DNA from: JAGRKR01 sp041397725
Lineage (GTDB): Bacteria > Pseudomonadota > Alphaproteobacteria > Rhizobiales > Hyphomicrobiaceae
DNA length: 64,000 nt
Direction: 5' to 3'
Assembly: GCA_041397725.1 (NCBI GenBank)
Contig: JAWKVZ010000007.1
Coordinates: 124,001-188,000 of the forward strand
Positions 52,842-60,937 of the stretch are shown here, piece after piece; position 1 is the first letter of the stretch, and each line of letters opens with the position of its first letter. Below the pieces are notes generated by a model. It did no database searches. It was not told the origin of the DNA and saw only the letters and a program-made list of their open reading frames with translations. A program made the position numbers and the translations under genes.

Positions 52842-53804
52842 TCACGAGGCGAGCCGCCGCCAGGCCGTGCCTTCGTGCGCGGGCGGCACCAGGGCGGGAT
52901 GCAGAATCTCGGCGAGGATCTCCGCGGAATCGGCGAGTCGGGGTCCGGGCCGGTTGAAGTAGCTGTTGCCGTCGCAGGCGTAGACCTCGCCTGCCCGTAC
53001 GGCCGTCAGATCGCCCCACCCGGGATAGGCGCGCAACAGCGCCACGTCGCTTACCGTCTGGGCCAGCGTGAAGCCGCAGGGCGCCACGACGATCACCTCC
53101 GGGGCGGCCTCGCGGAGCGCGTCCCACGTGGTGACGCCGGATGGGCGCCCGGCGCTGCCGAGCAGATTTTCGCCTCCGGCAATCTCTATGAGCGTTGGCA
53201 TCCAGTTGCCGCCGGCCATGAGCGGCTTCGACCATTCGATGAAGGCGACGCGCGGCCGCCTCGCCGACATGACGCGGGCAGCGACCGCGGCAAAGCGCGC
53301 CTTCATCGCGGCGATCAGCGCCTTGCCCGCGGTGATTGCTTCGAGAGCGTCGGCGACGCGGGCGATGTCGGCGTAGACGTCGGCAAGGCTGTCCGGCTTG
53401 AGCGAGACGATGCGCGCCGGTGCTTCGGTCCACGCGCAGATCGCCGCCTCGACGTCGGACAGGCTGACCGCGCAGACATCGCAATGATCCTGCGTAACGA
53501 TGACGTCGGGCCGCAGCGCGCGCAGTGCTTCCTCGTCGACGCGATAGACGGAGAGGCCGCCGTCGACGAGAGCGCGCACCTTGCCGTCGATCTCTTCGCT
53601 CGTGCCGGACACCTCGAAGCGTGGCGCTGTCAGGACCGGCAGGCGCTCCACGTCGCGTGGAAAATCGCACTCGTGACTGCGACCGACGAGAGCATGCGCG
53701 TGCCCGAGCGCCGCGACGATCTCCGTCGCGCTCGCGATGAGGGAGACGACGCGCTTCGCTGTGGCAGACGACGGTGTGGTTCCGTTGGTCATCGCGAAAT
53801 CCAT
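52842..53804 (-). CDS. BtuF-like periplasmic-binding fold protein without signal peptide (cobalamin/iron-type)
   Basis: The 320-residue protein has the BtuF fold: RVVSLIASATEIVAALGHAHALVGRSHECDFP near the N-terminus, LRPDVIVTQDHCDVCA and PRVAFIEWSKPLMAGGNWMPTLIEIAGG in the middle. BtuF proteins bind cobalamin for an ABC importer. Here there is no signal peptide and no btuC/D gene is adjacent, so the protein is likely cytoplasmic. Family members of this type are common in Alphaproteobacteria and their ligand is uncertain. The start codon is ambiguous (TTG 53813, ATG 53804 or 53792). Confidence 0.82.
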   Translation of the reverse strand: MDFAMTNGTTPSSATAKRVVSLIASATEIVAALGHAHALVGRSHECDFPRDVERLPVLTAPRFEVSGTSEEIDGKVRALVDGGLSVYRVDEEALRALRPDVIVTQDHCDVCAVSLSDVEAAICAWTEAPARIVSLKPDSLADVYADIARVADALEAITAGKALIAAMKARFAAVAARVMSARRPRVAFIEWSKPLMAGGNWMPTLIEIAGGENLLGSAGRPSGVTTWDALREAAPEVIVVAPCGFTLAQTVSDVALLRAYPGWGDLTAVRAGEVYACDGNSYFNRPGPRLADSAEILAEILHPALVPPAHEGTAWRRLAS

Positions 53805-54006
53805 CAACCTCAAAGCGTGTCCGGTGTGCCATCCACGCCGTGAGCGGTCAGTGAGCGTTGCAGTGCTGCATCATATCAACAGGTAAGTTCAACATGAGGC
53901 GCGTGTTAATTTCTGATTTACGATCTTGCTGTCATGGTAACTGCAGGTAAACGCGTGATTCGTGAATTGGGCAGACACCACTCTGGGAAATGAAAGAGAG
54001 AGAGAA

Positions 54007-54249
54007 ATGGCTAAGACCGCGAAGAAGACCAAAGCTGCTGTGAAAAAGCCGGCCGCCAAGAAGGCCCCGGCGAAGAAGACTGGCACGAAGGCCGCCGCCA
54101 AGAAGCCGGCGATCAAGAAGGCCGCCGTGAAGAAGGCTCCGGCCAAGAAGACCGGCACGAAGGCTGCCGCGAAGAAGGCCCCTGCCAAGAAGGCTCCGGC
54201 GAAGAAGGCTCCTGCCAAGAAGCCGGCCGCCAAGGCCAAGAAGAAGTAA
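54007..54249 (+). CDS. histone H1-like Lys/Ala-rich DNA-binding protein
   Basis: The 80-residue protein is almost entirely Lys, Ala, Pro, Thr and Val with repeated KKAPAKK and AAAKK units. An internal duplication (KAPAKKTGTKAAAKK) occurs twice, about 27 residues apart, with different codons, so it is not recent. Such proteins resemble the C-terminal tail of histone H1 and probably bind DNA non-specifically. They occur in many Rhizobiales. GAGAGAGA precedes the ATG. The GC3 is high and the coding frame is maintained, which supports a real gene. Confidence 0.85.
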   Translation: MAKTAKKTKAAVKKPAAKKAPAKKTGTKAAAKKPAIKKAAVKKAPAKKTGTKAAAKKAPAKKAPAKKAPAKKPAAKAKKK

Positions 54250-54610
54250 CTCCTTTCTACTTCGCCGACTCGACGCCATCGCGTGTCGAGCTCGGCGCCA
54301 ACTCTCCGTGACACCCGCGGTCGCGCCGATCTCACCAGATACGGCAAGAGGCCGCGGGTCGTCCGGGGCGGTTCCCCGGACCCGCCACTCCCCTCACTCC
54401 CCCTGACCATCGAGCGTTCCTGGCCGGTCCGCCGTATCGCGCACCTGCCTGTCGAGTCGCCGGGTCCCTTAAGACTTCACATTTCCGCTGACGTGACCGC
54501 TCGCGCCCGAGCGACGGCCGAGCTGCGTCGCTGGCACGACTTTCAAAAATTCGAATGCGTAGATATATATCGCTCATGAAGACTCTGGCCCGCAAGCAGG
54601 AGATCCACCC
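54250..54610. other. 361-bp gap downstream of the histone-like gene, with a strong hairpin
   Basis: No credible gene. A perfect inverted repeat GTCCGGGG-CGGTT-CCCCGGAC lies at 54361-54381. It could act as a terminator or mRNA-stabilising hairpin but has no T-run. The last 60 bases before the rhodanese gene (54545-54580) are AT-rich and may hold its promoter. Confidence 0.45.
54361..54381. terminator. perfect 8-bp GC hairpin
   Basis: Arms 54361-54368 and 54374-54381 pair perfectly around a 5-nt loop. It lies 112 bp after the histone-like gene stop. No T-run is present, so the terminator call is weak. Confidence 0.4.
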
Positions 54611-55000
54611 ATGAGCACGCGAGAGAGCCTTGGCGGCGGTACGCTCGTCACCTACACGCCGGACGAGGTGCGAGAGATGTTCGAGCGCGACGAGATCGTG
54701 CTGATCGACGTCCGGACGCCCGTCGAATACGCATTCGAGCACATCAAAGGCGCATTGCTCTCGCCCATGGCGAGCTTCGATACGCGCCACCTGCCGACCC
54801 AGACCGACAAGCGAATCGTTTTCCATTGTGGCTCGGGGATTCGCTCCAAGCGCGTCTCGGAGCGATGCCTCGCCGCTGGGTTCGGCGACGTGGCGCACAT
54901 GGCTGGTGGCATGATGGGCTGGAAGCGCGCCGGCTTCCCGTACCTCGCGACCGATCCGGCGACCGGCGGCATCGTTACGAAGAGCGACCCCAGGGTCTGA
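54611..55000 (+). CDS. rhodanese-like domain protein
   Basis: The 129-residue protein is a single rhodanese domain. It has LIDVRTPVEYAFEHIKGA (residues ~31-48) and the active-site loop VFHCGSGIRSKR (~70-81), where the Cys would carry the persulfide. The end has HMAGGMMGWKRAGFPY. It could transfer sulfane sulfur or act as a sulfur carrier; partners are not adjacent. GGAG is 8 nt upstream of the ATG. Confidence 0.9.
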   Translation: MSTRESLGGGTLVTYTPDEVREMFERDEIVLIDVRTPVEYAFEHIKGALLSPMASFDTRHLPTQTDKRIVFHCGSGIRSKRVSERCLAAGFGDVAHMAGGMMGWKRAGFPYLATDPATGGIVTKSDPRV

Positions 55001-55069
55001 CGACCTGGGCCGCTTCGCGCGAGCGTGATCCGAGCACCTGGCGGTCGGCACGGTCGATGCGCGACATGG

Positions 55070-55095
55070 CGGTGGACGCAGGCCTGCGTCCACCG
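55070..55095. terminator. 26-bp perfect palindrome between rhodanese and sdhB stop codons
   Basis: The two 13-base arms (55070-55082 and 55083-55095) are perfect reverse complements. It lies 70 bp after the rhodanese stop and 13 bp before the last base of the sdhB stop codon, in the convergent gap. As RNA on either strand it would form about an 11-bp stem with a 4-nt loop. No T-run follows. It is a good candidate for a bidirectional terminator, or alternatively a protein-binding site. Confidence 0.55.
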
Positions 55096-55108
55096 TGGGC
55101 GAGGCGCT

Positions 55109-55888
55109 TCAGACGCGGCGCTCGACCATCTTCTTCTTGAGCTCGGCGATGGCCTTGGCGGGGCTCAGTCCCTTGGGGCACGCCTTGGCGCAGTTCAGGA
55201 TCGTGTGGCAGCGATAGAGTCTGAACGGGTCCTCGAGCTGGTCCAATCGCTCGCCCGTCGCCTCGTCACGGGAATCGACGACCCAGCGGTAGGCCTGGAG
55301 CAGGGCGGCCGGTCCGAGGTAGCGGTCCGAGTTCCACCAGTAGCTCGGGCAGGATGCCGAGCAGCAGGCGCACATGATGCACTCGTAGAGGCCGTCCAGC
55401 TTCTCGCGATCCTCGCGCGCCTGACGCCACTCCTTGGGCGGCATGGGCGTCTCGGTCTGCAGCCAGGGTTCGATGGAGCGATGCTGGGCATAGAAGTTGG
55501 TCATGTCCGGAACGAGATCCTTGACCACCTCCATGTGCGGCAACGGGTAGACCTTCACCGCGCCCGAGACGTCCTCGATGGACTTGAGGCACGCGAGCGT
55601 GTTCGTGCCGTCGATGTTCATCGCGCACGATCCGCAGATGCCCTCGCGGCAGGAGCGACGGAAGGTCAGGGTCGGATCGATCTCGTTCTTGATCTTGATG
55701 AGCGCATCCAGGACCATCGGCCCGCATTGCGCCTGGTCGACATGATAGATGTCGATCTGCGGGGCGTTGCCGTCGTCCGGGTTCCAGCGATAGATGCGGA
55801 ACTCCTTCCAATTGCCCTTGCCCTGCGGCTTGTTCCAGACTTTGCCTTTCCCGATGCGGGAGTTGGCCGGCAGCTTGAGCTGGACCAT
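55109..55888 (-). CDS. sdhB: succinate dehydrogenase iron-sulfur subunit
   Basis: SdhB passes electrons from the flavoprotein to the quinone. The 259-residue protein has CREGICGSCAMNIDG with a following Cys ([2Fe-2S] cluster, residues ~80-100), ECIMCACCSASCPSYWW ([4Fe-4S]) and CHTILNCAKACPKGLSP ([3Fe-4S]). It is the last gene of the sdh operon but is separated from sdhA by an unknown gene. Confidence 0.97.
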   Translation of the reverse strand: MVQLKLPANSRIGKGKVWNKPQGKGNWKEFRIYRWNPDDGNAPQIDIYHVDQAQCGPMVLDALIKIKNEIDPTLTFRRSCREGICGSCAMNIDGTNTLACLKSIEDVSGAVKVYPLPHMEVVKDLVPDMTNFYAQHRSIEPWLQTETPMPPKEWRQAREDREKLDGLYECIMCACCSASCPSYWWNSDRYLGPAALLQAYRWVVDSRDEATGERLDQLEDPFRLYRCHTILNCAKACPKGLSPAKAIAELKKKMVERRV

Positions 55889-55910
55889 GGTGATCGCCGT
55901 CCTTCCTTAG

Positions 55911-56636
55911 CTAGTCCTTCTTGTACTGCTTGAGATCGCGAACGAGTGCCGTGAGGCGTCCCGCGATCTCGTGTCCGGTCTCGACCGAGGTCTTCAGACT
56001 GAGACGCTCGGTGAGAAGCTTGTTGATTCGCTCCTGCGCCTCGCCGAAGCCGAAGAAGACCTCTTCGGGCGCCTCGAGCTCCCCGTCCTCGATCGCGCAC
56101 ATGACATCGAAACTGTCCTGTGCGGTTCGCGAGAGGAGTGCCGAGCTGTCGGCGACGAGAGACTGGTATTGCGAGTAGTTGCGCTGGGGGATGCGCAGTC
56201 CGTGGACACCGAACTTGAGCGGCGGTCCACCGGGCTTGCCGGCGCCGCGCTCCCACAGGAGGGCGCCATATCCCCGCGAGATGCGCTTGAACAGCTCCTG
56301 CAGGTCCACTGCATCGCGCTCGAGATCGCGAATGGCGACGGACAGCTTGCGACGGTTGCGCTGGCGATCGTCCGTCTTCTCCTCCGCGACAAAGGCCAAT
56401 GCGGCGAGGGCGGCGATGGAGGCCAGCGCGGAGAGCGCAGGCAACAAGATAGCCACCGGATCCGGGGCGATCCGCGTATCGTTGCCCGGGTCCGGCGCAC
56501 CGGTTGCCTTTGTCTGCGCCTGCTTGGTCACAGCGAATTTCGATGCTCCCGCCCGTGCAATGAAAGCTGCCGGCACAGCTCGGCGGCGTGGTTGGAACGC
56601 CGCCGGTCCGTCAGTGCCTGCCTCCGCCAGCGTCAC
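55911..56636 (-). CDS. unknown single-pass membrane protein inserted in the sdh operon
   Basis: The 241-residue protein starts with GTG 11 bp after the sdhA stop, and its stop is 22 bp before the sdhB start, so it is co-transcribed. After a disordered, charged N-terminus it has one transmembrane helix (VAILLPALSALASIAALAALAFVA, residues ~58-81), then a long helical, charged cytoplasmic or periplasmic domain with no cysteines except one. I recognise no family. An assembly or regulatory role for complex II is only an inference from position. Confidence 0.75.
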   Translation of the reverse strand: MTLAEAGTDGPAAFQPRRRAVPAAFIARAGASKFAVTKQAQTKATGAPDPGNDTRIAPDPVAILLPALSALASIAALAALAFVAEEKTDDRQRNRRKLSVAIRDLERDAVDLQELFKRISRGYGALLWERGAGKPGGPPLKFGVHGLRIPQRNYSQYQSLVADSSALLSRTAQDSFDVMCAIEDGELEAPEEVFFGFGEAQERINKLLTERLSLKTSVETGHEIAGRLTALVRDLKQYKKD

Positions 56637-56647
56637 GAGCCTCGTGC

Positions 56648-58489
56648 TCAGTAGCTGCGCGCCTTCGGCTCCACGTACTTCATCTCGTTCGTCATCGTGT
56701 AGGTGTGAACCGGCCGATAATCGAGCGATACGGTCTTCGTGCCGTAGTCCGCCCAGGCCAGGGTGTGCTTCATCCAGTTGACGTCGTCGCGCTCGCTGTA
56801 GTCCTCACGCGCGTGCGCGCCGCGGCTCTCGGTACGGGCGAAGCCGCCGACGACGGTGACCGCGGCCTGGGCAATCAGGTTGTCATATTCGAGCGTCTCG
56901 ACGAGATCGGAGTTCCAGACCAGCGAGCGGTCGTGAACCCTGACGTCCTCGGACGCCTTCCAGATCTCGTGGATGTTCTTGACGCCTTCCTCGAGAACCT
57001 CGCCCGTGCGGAACACCGCGCAGTTGTTCTGCATGACCTTCTGCATCTGCAGGCGCAGCGCGGCCGTCGAGGTGCCCCCCTTGGCATGGCGGAAACGATC
57101 GAGGCGCGAGAGCGCCAGGTCCGTGGCGTCGGAGGCCAGCGACGGCTGGGCGGCGCCCTTCTCGATCGTCTCGGCGCAGCGTAGCCCCGCCGCACGGCCG
57201 AACACGACCAGATCGATCAGCGAGTTCGAGCCGAGCCGGTTGGCGCCATGAACAGACACGCACCCGGCTTCGCCGATGGCCAGCAGGCCCGGGACGATGC
57301 AATCGGGATCGCCGTTCTTGAGCGTCACCACTTCGCCGTGGAAGTTCGTGGGGATGCCGCCCATGTTGTAGTGCACGGTCGGGATCACCGGGATCGGCTG
57401 GCGCCTCAGATCGACGCCAGCGAAGATCTTGGCCGACTCGGTGATGCCGGGCAGGCGCTCGGCGATGATCTTCGGGTCGAGGTGGTCGAGGTGCAGGTAG
57501 ATGTGGTCCTTCTCGGGGCCGACGCCGCGACCCTCGCGGATCTCGATGGTCATCGAGCGCGAGACGACGTCGCGCGAGGCCAGGTCCTTGGCATGCGGCG
57601 CATAGCGCTCCATGAAGCGCTCGCCCTCGGAATTCGTCAGGTAGCCGCCCTCGCCGCGGCTGCCCTCGGTGATGAGCACACCCGCGCCATAGATGCCGGT
57701 CGGATGGAATTGCACGAACTCCATGTCCTGGAGCGGCAGCCCGGCCCGCAGCACCATGGCGTTGCCGTCACCGGTGCAGGTATGCGCCGACGTGCACGAG
57801 AAATAGGCGCGGCCATAGCCGCCGGTGGCGAGAATGGTCTTCTTGGCGCGGAAGCGGTGGATGGTGCCGTCGTCGAGACACAAGGCGACGACGCCGCGAC
57901 AGGCTCCGTCGGCATCCATCAGCAGGTCGATGGCGAAGTACTCGATGAAGAACTCCGCCGAATGACGCAGCGACTGGCCATAGAGCGTGTGCAGCATGGC
58001 GTGGCCGGTGCGGTCCGCAGCGGCGCAGGTGCGCTGGGCGGGCGGGCCTTCGCCGAAGTCGGTGGTCATGCCGCCGAACGGGCGCTGGTAGATGCGGCCA
58101 TCCTCCGTTCGCGAGAACGGCACGCCGTAGTGCTCGAGCTCGTAGACCGCTTCGGGCGCGTTGCGGCACATGTACTCGATGCAGTCCTGGTCGCCCAGCC
58201 AGTCGGCGCCCTTGACCGTGTCGAACATGTGCCAGCGCCAGTCGTCGGCGCCCATGTTGCCGAGAGCGGCCGCGATGCCGCCCTGCGCGGCGACCGTGTG
58301 CGAGCGGGTCGGGAAGACCTTCGTCACACAGGCGGTCTTGAGGCCGGCTTGCGCGCAGCCGAGCGTCGCGCGCAACCCTGCGCCGCCGGCACCGACGACG
58401 ACGACGTCGTAGGCGTGGTCGATTATGGGATAGGCGCGCCCATTGACGGCGGGAGCGGACGAGCCGTCGATCTTGCCCTTGCTGGCCAT
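56648..58489 (-). CDS. sdhA: succinate dehydrogenase flavoprotein subunit
   Basis: SdhA oxidises succinate to fumarate with FAD. The 613-residue protein is full length. VVVVGAGGAGLRATLG binds FAD; the covalent-FAD His64 is in RSHTVAAQGG; MEFVQFHPTG, SRGEGGYLTN, PTVHYNMGG and HGANRLGSNSLIDLVVFG form the substrate site. It starts 4 bp after the sdhD stop and retains the His that the second flavoprotein at 43.3 kb lacks. Confidence 0.97.
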   Translation of the reverse strand: MASKGKIDGSSAPAVNGRAYPIIDHAYDVVVVGAGGAGLRATLGCAQAGLKTACVTKVFPTRSHTVAAQGGIAAALGNMGADDWRWHMFDTVKGADWLGDQDCIEYMCRNAPEAVYELEHYGVPFSRTEDGRIYQRPFGGMTTDFGEGPPAQRTCAAADRTGHAMLHTLYGQSLRHSAEFFIEYFAIDLLMDADGACRGVVALCLDDGTIHRFRAKKTILATGGYGRAYFSCTSAHTCTGDGNAMVLRAGLPLQDMEFVQFHPTGIYGAGVLITEGSRGEGGYLTNSEGERFMERYAPHAKDLASRDVVSRSMTIEIREGRGVGPEKDHIYLHLDHLDPKIIAERLPGITESAKIFAGVDLRRQPIPVIPTVHYNMGGIPTNFHGEVVTLKNGDPDCIVPGLLAIGEAGCVSVHGANRLGSNSLIDLVVFGRAAGLRCAETIEKGAAQPSLASDATDLALSRLDRFRHAKGGTSTAALRLQMQKVMQNNCAVFRTGEVLEEGVKNIHEIWKASEDVRVHDRSLVWNSDLVETLEYDNLIAQAAVTVVGGFARTESRGAHAREDYSERDDVNWMKHTLAWADYGTKTVSLDYRPVHTYTMTNEMKYVEPKARSY

Positions 58490-58493
58490 GTGC

Positions 58494-58874
58494 TCAAGCC
58501 CCGAAGCTGAGTTTCAAGATTGCGAACACGCAGGTCAGGCCCACGAGGATCGCGAAGAACGTATTGAGCATCAGGCCGAAGACCTTGGCGCCGTCGGACT
58601 TGATGTAGTCCTCGATGACGGTCTGCATGCCGAGACGCATGTGGTAGATGCCGGATACGACGAGGAGCAGCAAGAGGATCGCAACGTGCGGCCGCGCCAG
58701 CTCCGTCTTGACCGTCTTGTGATCGGCGCCGATCAAGCCGACGATCAGATACACCATGAAGATCACGAGGAAGATGTTGGCGACGGCGGTCATCCGCTGC
58801 AGCCAGAAGTGATCCGTGCCGTTCTTCGCCGAGCCGAGGCCCCGCACCTTGGCGAGTGGTGTGCGCATCTCCAT
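58494..58874 (-). CDS. sdhD: succinate dehydrogenase membrane anchor SdhD
   Basis: The 126-residue anchor has a leading hydrophilic stretch with GSAKNGTDHFWLQRMTA (near residue 12). Three transmembrane helices follow, and HMRLGMQTVIEDY (near residue 82) contains the conserved His/Tyr-Asp region of SdhD. The start overlaps the sdhC stop by one base (TGATG). This is the anchor type of mitochondrial/alphaproteobacterial complex II. Confidence 0.95.
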   Translation of the reverse strand: MEMRTPLAKVRGLGSAKNGTDHFWLQRMTAVANIFLVIFMVYLIVGLIGADHKTVKTELARPHVAILLLLLVVSGIYHMRLGMQTVIEDYIKSDGAKVFGLMLNTFFAILVGLTCVFAILKLSFGA

Positions 58875-59281
58875 CACAGCATCCCCTTCGAGGTCAGAAC
58901 GGCGGCCCAGATCAGGCCGGTCACCGTGATCGATCCGATGATGGTGAGCCACGACAGCAGGTTGACAGTGCCGAGCTCGAAGCCGCGCCCGGTATCCCAT
59001 ATGAGGTGGCGAATACCGCCGAACATGTGATGGACCAGCGCCCATGTGTAGCCGAACAGCACGATCTTGCCGGGGAGCGAGGCGAATATCGCGCTCACGA
59101 AGGCGAAGTAGGATGGCCCTGTCGCCGCTGCGATCAGCCACCAGGCCAGCAGCAGCGTGCCCGCATAAAGCGCGATGCCGGTGATGCGATGCACGATCGA
59201 CATCACCATGTTGATCAGCGGCTTGTAGATCTGCAGGTGTGGTGAGAGCGGTCGTCGAACCGCGCGATTAGCCTCTGCCAT
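58874..59281 (-). CDS. sdhC: succinate dehydrogenase cytochrome b556 subunit SdhC
   Basis: The 135-residue protein starts MAEANRAVRRPLSPHLQIYK, the SdhC signature. MVMSIVHRITGIALYAG holds the quinone-site Ser/Arg, and ALVHHMFGGIRHLIWD contains the haem-ligand His (near residue 86). Three transmembrane helices are present. It is the first gene of sdhCDA-X-B. A longer frame to 59350 is rejected because the family start is at 59281. Confidence 0.96.
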   Translation of the reverse strand: MAEANRAVRRPLSPHLQIYKPLINMVMSIVHRITGIALYAGTLLLAWWLIAAATGPSYFAFVSAIFASLPGKIVLFGYTWALVHHMFGGIRHLIWDTGRGFELGTVNLLSWLTIIGSITVTGLIWAAVLTSKGML

Positions 59282-59652
59282 TCCTCTAACCTCTCGGCGC
59301 CCCTCGGCCCGGCCGTGCGGCAGCGGGCCGAATATCAGATGTACCCCCAAGTCGAGCAGAGGATCGCGCGTCGCGCCTTGCCCGTAGCGTCAAGTCGGGC
59401 GTGCCGATCGATCACTCCGTTCGGAGCCGGAGCCAGGGCGGGAACGCGGGGTTGCTGGCCCGGTTCCCGGTCTCGGTCCGATCCGAAGTCGTCGAAAGGG
59501 TGCCGCAGCCGAACAGGAAAGGATTGCCAGACGACAGTCCGCCGACCGGCCGCGCACCGGTTCGCACAACCAACGGGTTTTAGCGTCTGGCGGCGGGTTT
59601 CGCAATGCACCATGGCGATCACTGAGCCATCAATTTCCGAGCGACGGGGCGC
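59282..59652. other. 371-bp region upstream of sdhC
   Basis: The region lies between the sdhC start and the stop of the next upstream gene, both on the minus strand. I see no credible gene in it. It should contain the sdh promoter, but no consensus box or operator stood out. Open frames on both strands lack the codon bias and family motifs of the surrounding genes. Confidence 0.4.
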
Positions 59653-60624
59653 TCAGTCCATGGCGTTGATCATGGCGCGGGCAAGGGCGGAGCCGCTCTC
59701 GAAGGCATGTTCGGCGAGGCGGCCAAGGCACCAGTCGCCGGCAAGGCCGACCATGTGCAGGCTTGAGAACACGCAGGACTCGCCGAGCGATCGCTCGACC
59801 AGCCCATGGTTCCACAGATGGGCGGAAATCTGCCTGGGATGGCATTGGCTGAGACCGAGCAGGCGGGTCAGCTCCTCCCACAGCTCCTCGGCGACCAGAT
59901 CGGGCTCGGCGTCGGATGTCTCGCGGCTCCAGGCCTGGCCCGCGTGAATGACGATCTGGTCGCCGCGCGAGCGCCGGCCCGGCTTCGTGCCGTTGCGCGC
60001 GGCCCAGCGGATGACCTCGGACATGTCGGAGAAGACGTCCTGATCGGGCAGGCAGGCCTCGTCCAGATTGACCATGACCGACCAGCAGGGCGCCATGCGG
60101 ACATGCTGCAGAGGCTCGATCAGGAACTCCAGCCGCCCGAGCAGCAGGCGGGCATCGGGCGCGGGGACCGCGATCGCCACCGCGTGGAATGGCCCGGCAA
60201 CCGTCTCGTCCTCGAACCAGATGTGCCAACCGCGATCCTGGCGCGCGATCGTGTGTACGGCCTTGCCGTTGTGGACGCGAACGCCTTCGACGAGCGGCCG
60301 CATGATGGCGCTCATGGCCGGGGTTCCGACGTACCACGGCAGGATCTGGCCGGCGACTTGGCCGGAGGCGGCCCGTGGCAGCCAGCGGGCCGCGTAGCCC
60401 GTGTCGGCCAGTTCGTCCAAGTAGGCTCGGAAACCCACGGATCGCGCGGTGAGATACTGAGCGCCATGGTCGAAGGAGGTCAGTCCAATGCGGGTCGTCG
60501 CGATGCGTCCGCCGATCAGCCGCTCACGGTCGAAAACCTCGACGTAATGGCCCGCCCGGCGCAACAGACGCGCGCAGGCAAGCCCCGCGAGACCGGCTCC
60601 TATGACGGCGGCCCTCCTGGTCAA
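59653..60624 (-). CDS. FAD-dependent amine-oxidase-like (renalase-type) oxidoreductase
   Basis: The 323-residue protein (from the TTG at 60624) begins RRAAVIGAGLAGLACARLLRRAG, a dinucleotide-binding loop, followed by VEVFDRERLIGGRIATTRIG and FDHGAQYLTARS, as in renalase-type and NAD(P)-binding amine oxidase-like proteins. The C-terminus LAGDWCLGRLAEHAFESG binds FAD. The substrate is unknown. GAGAGGG lies 5 nt before the TTG; a GTG at 60687 gives 21 more residues. The next gene upstream ends 313 bp away and nothing recognisable lies between. Confidence 0.85.
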   Translation of the reverse strand: MTRRAAVIGAGLAGLACARLLRRAGHYVEVFDRERLIGGRIATTRIGLTSFDHGAQYLTARSVGFRAYLDELADTGYAARWLPRAASGQVAGQILPWYVGTPAMSAIMRPLVEGVRVHNGKAVHTIARQDRGWHIWFEDETVAGPFHAVAIAVPAPDARLLLGRLEFLIEPLQHVRMAPCWSVMVNLDEACLPDQDVFSDMSEVIRWAARNGTKPGRRSRGDQIVIHAGQAWSRETSDAEPDLVAEELWEELTRLLGLSQCHPRQISAHLWNHGLVERSLGESCVFSSLHMVGLAGDWCLGRLAEHAFESGSALARAMINAMD

Positions 60625-60937
60625 ATTCGCCCTCTCGGCCCCAATGGCGTCTCCCGCGGAGCCTGAGCCGGCTCGGCAAGTCGTCACTGCTGGCGCTAGT
60701 CAGATTTCGCGACTTCTCATCCTGGTTCGGAGATTTCAGGACAGGACTTCCCTGGAGCAATAACCCGGGCACCGTCACTTCTAGGTTAATATGCGGCTTC
60801 CGTGCACGAATTGCCGTCGGACAATCCGACTCCAGCATAAACGCCGGGAGAGCGGTATCGGCGCGGTCGGCGCCTGCAACTCGGCCGCAGGCCCTGCGCG
60901 TATTGGGCGGCGGCCAGCGGTCGGGGCCGGGCGGAAC

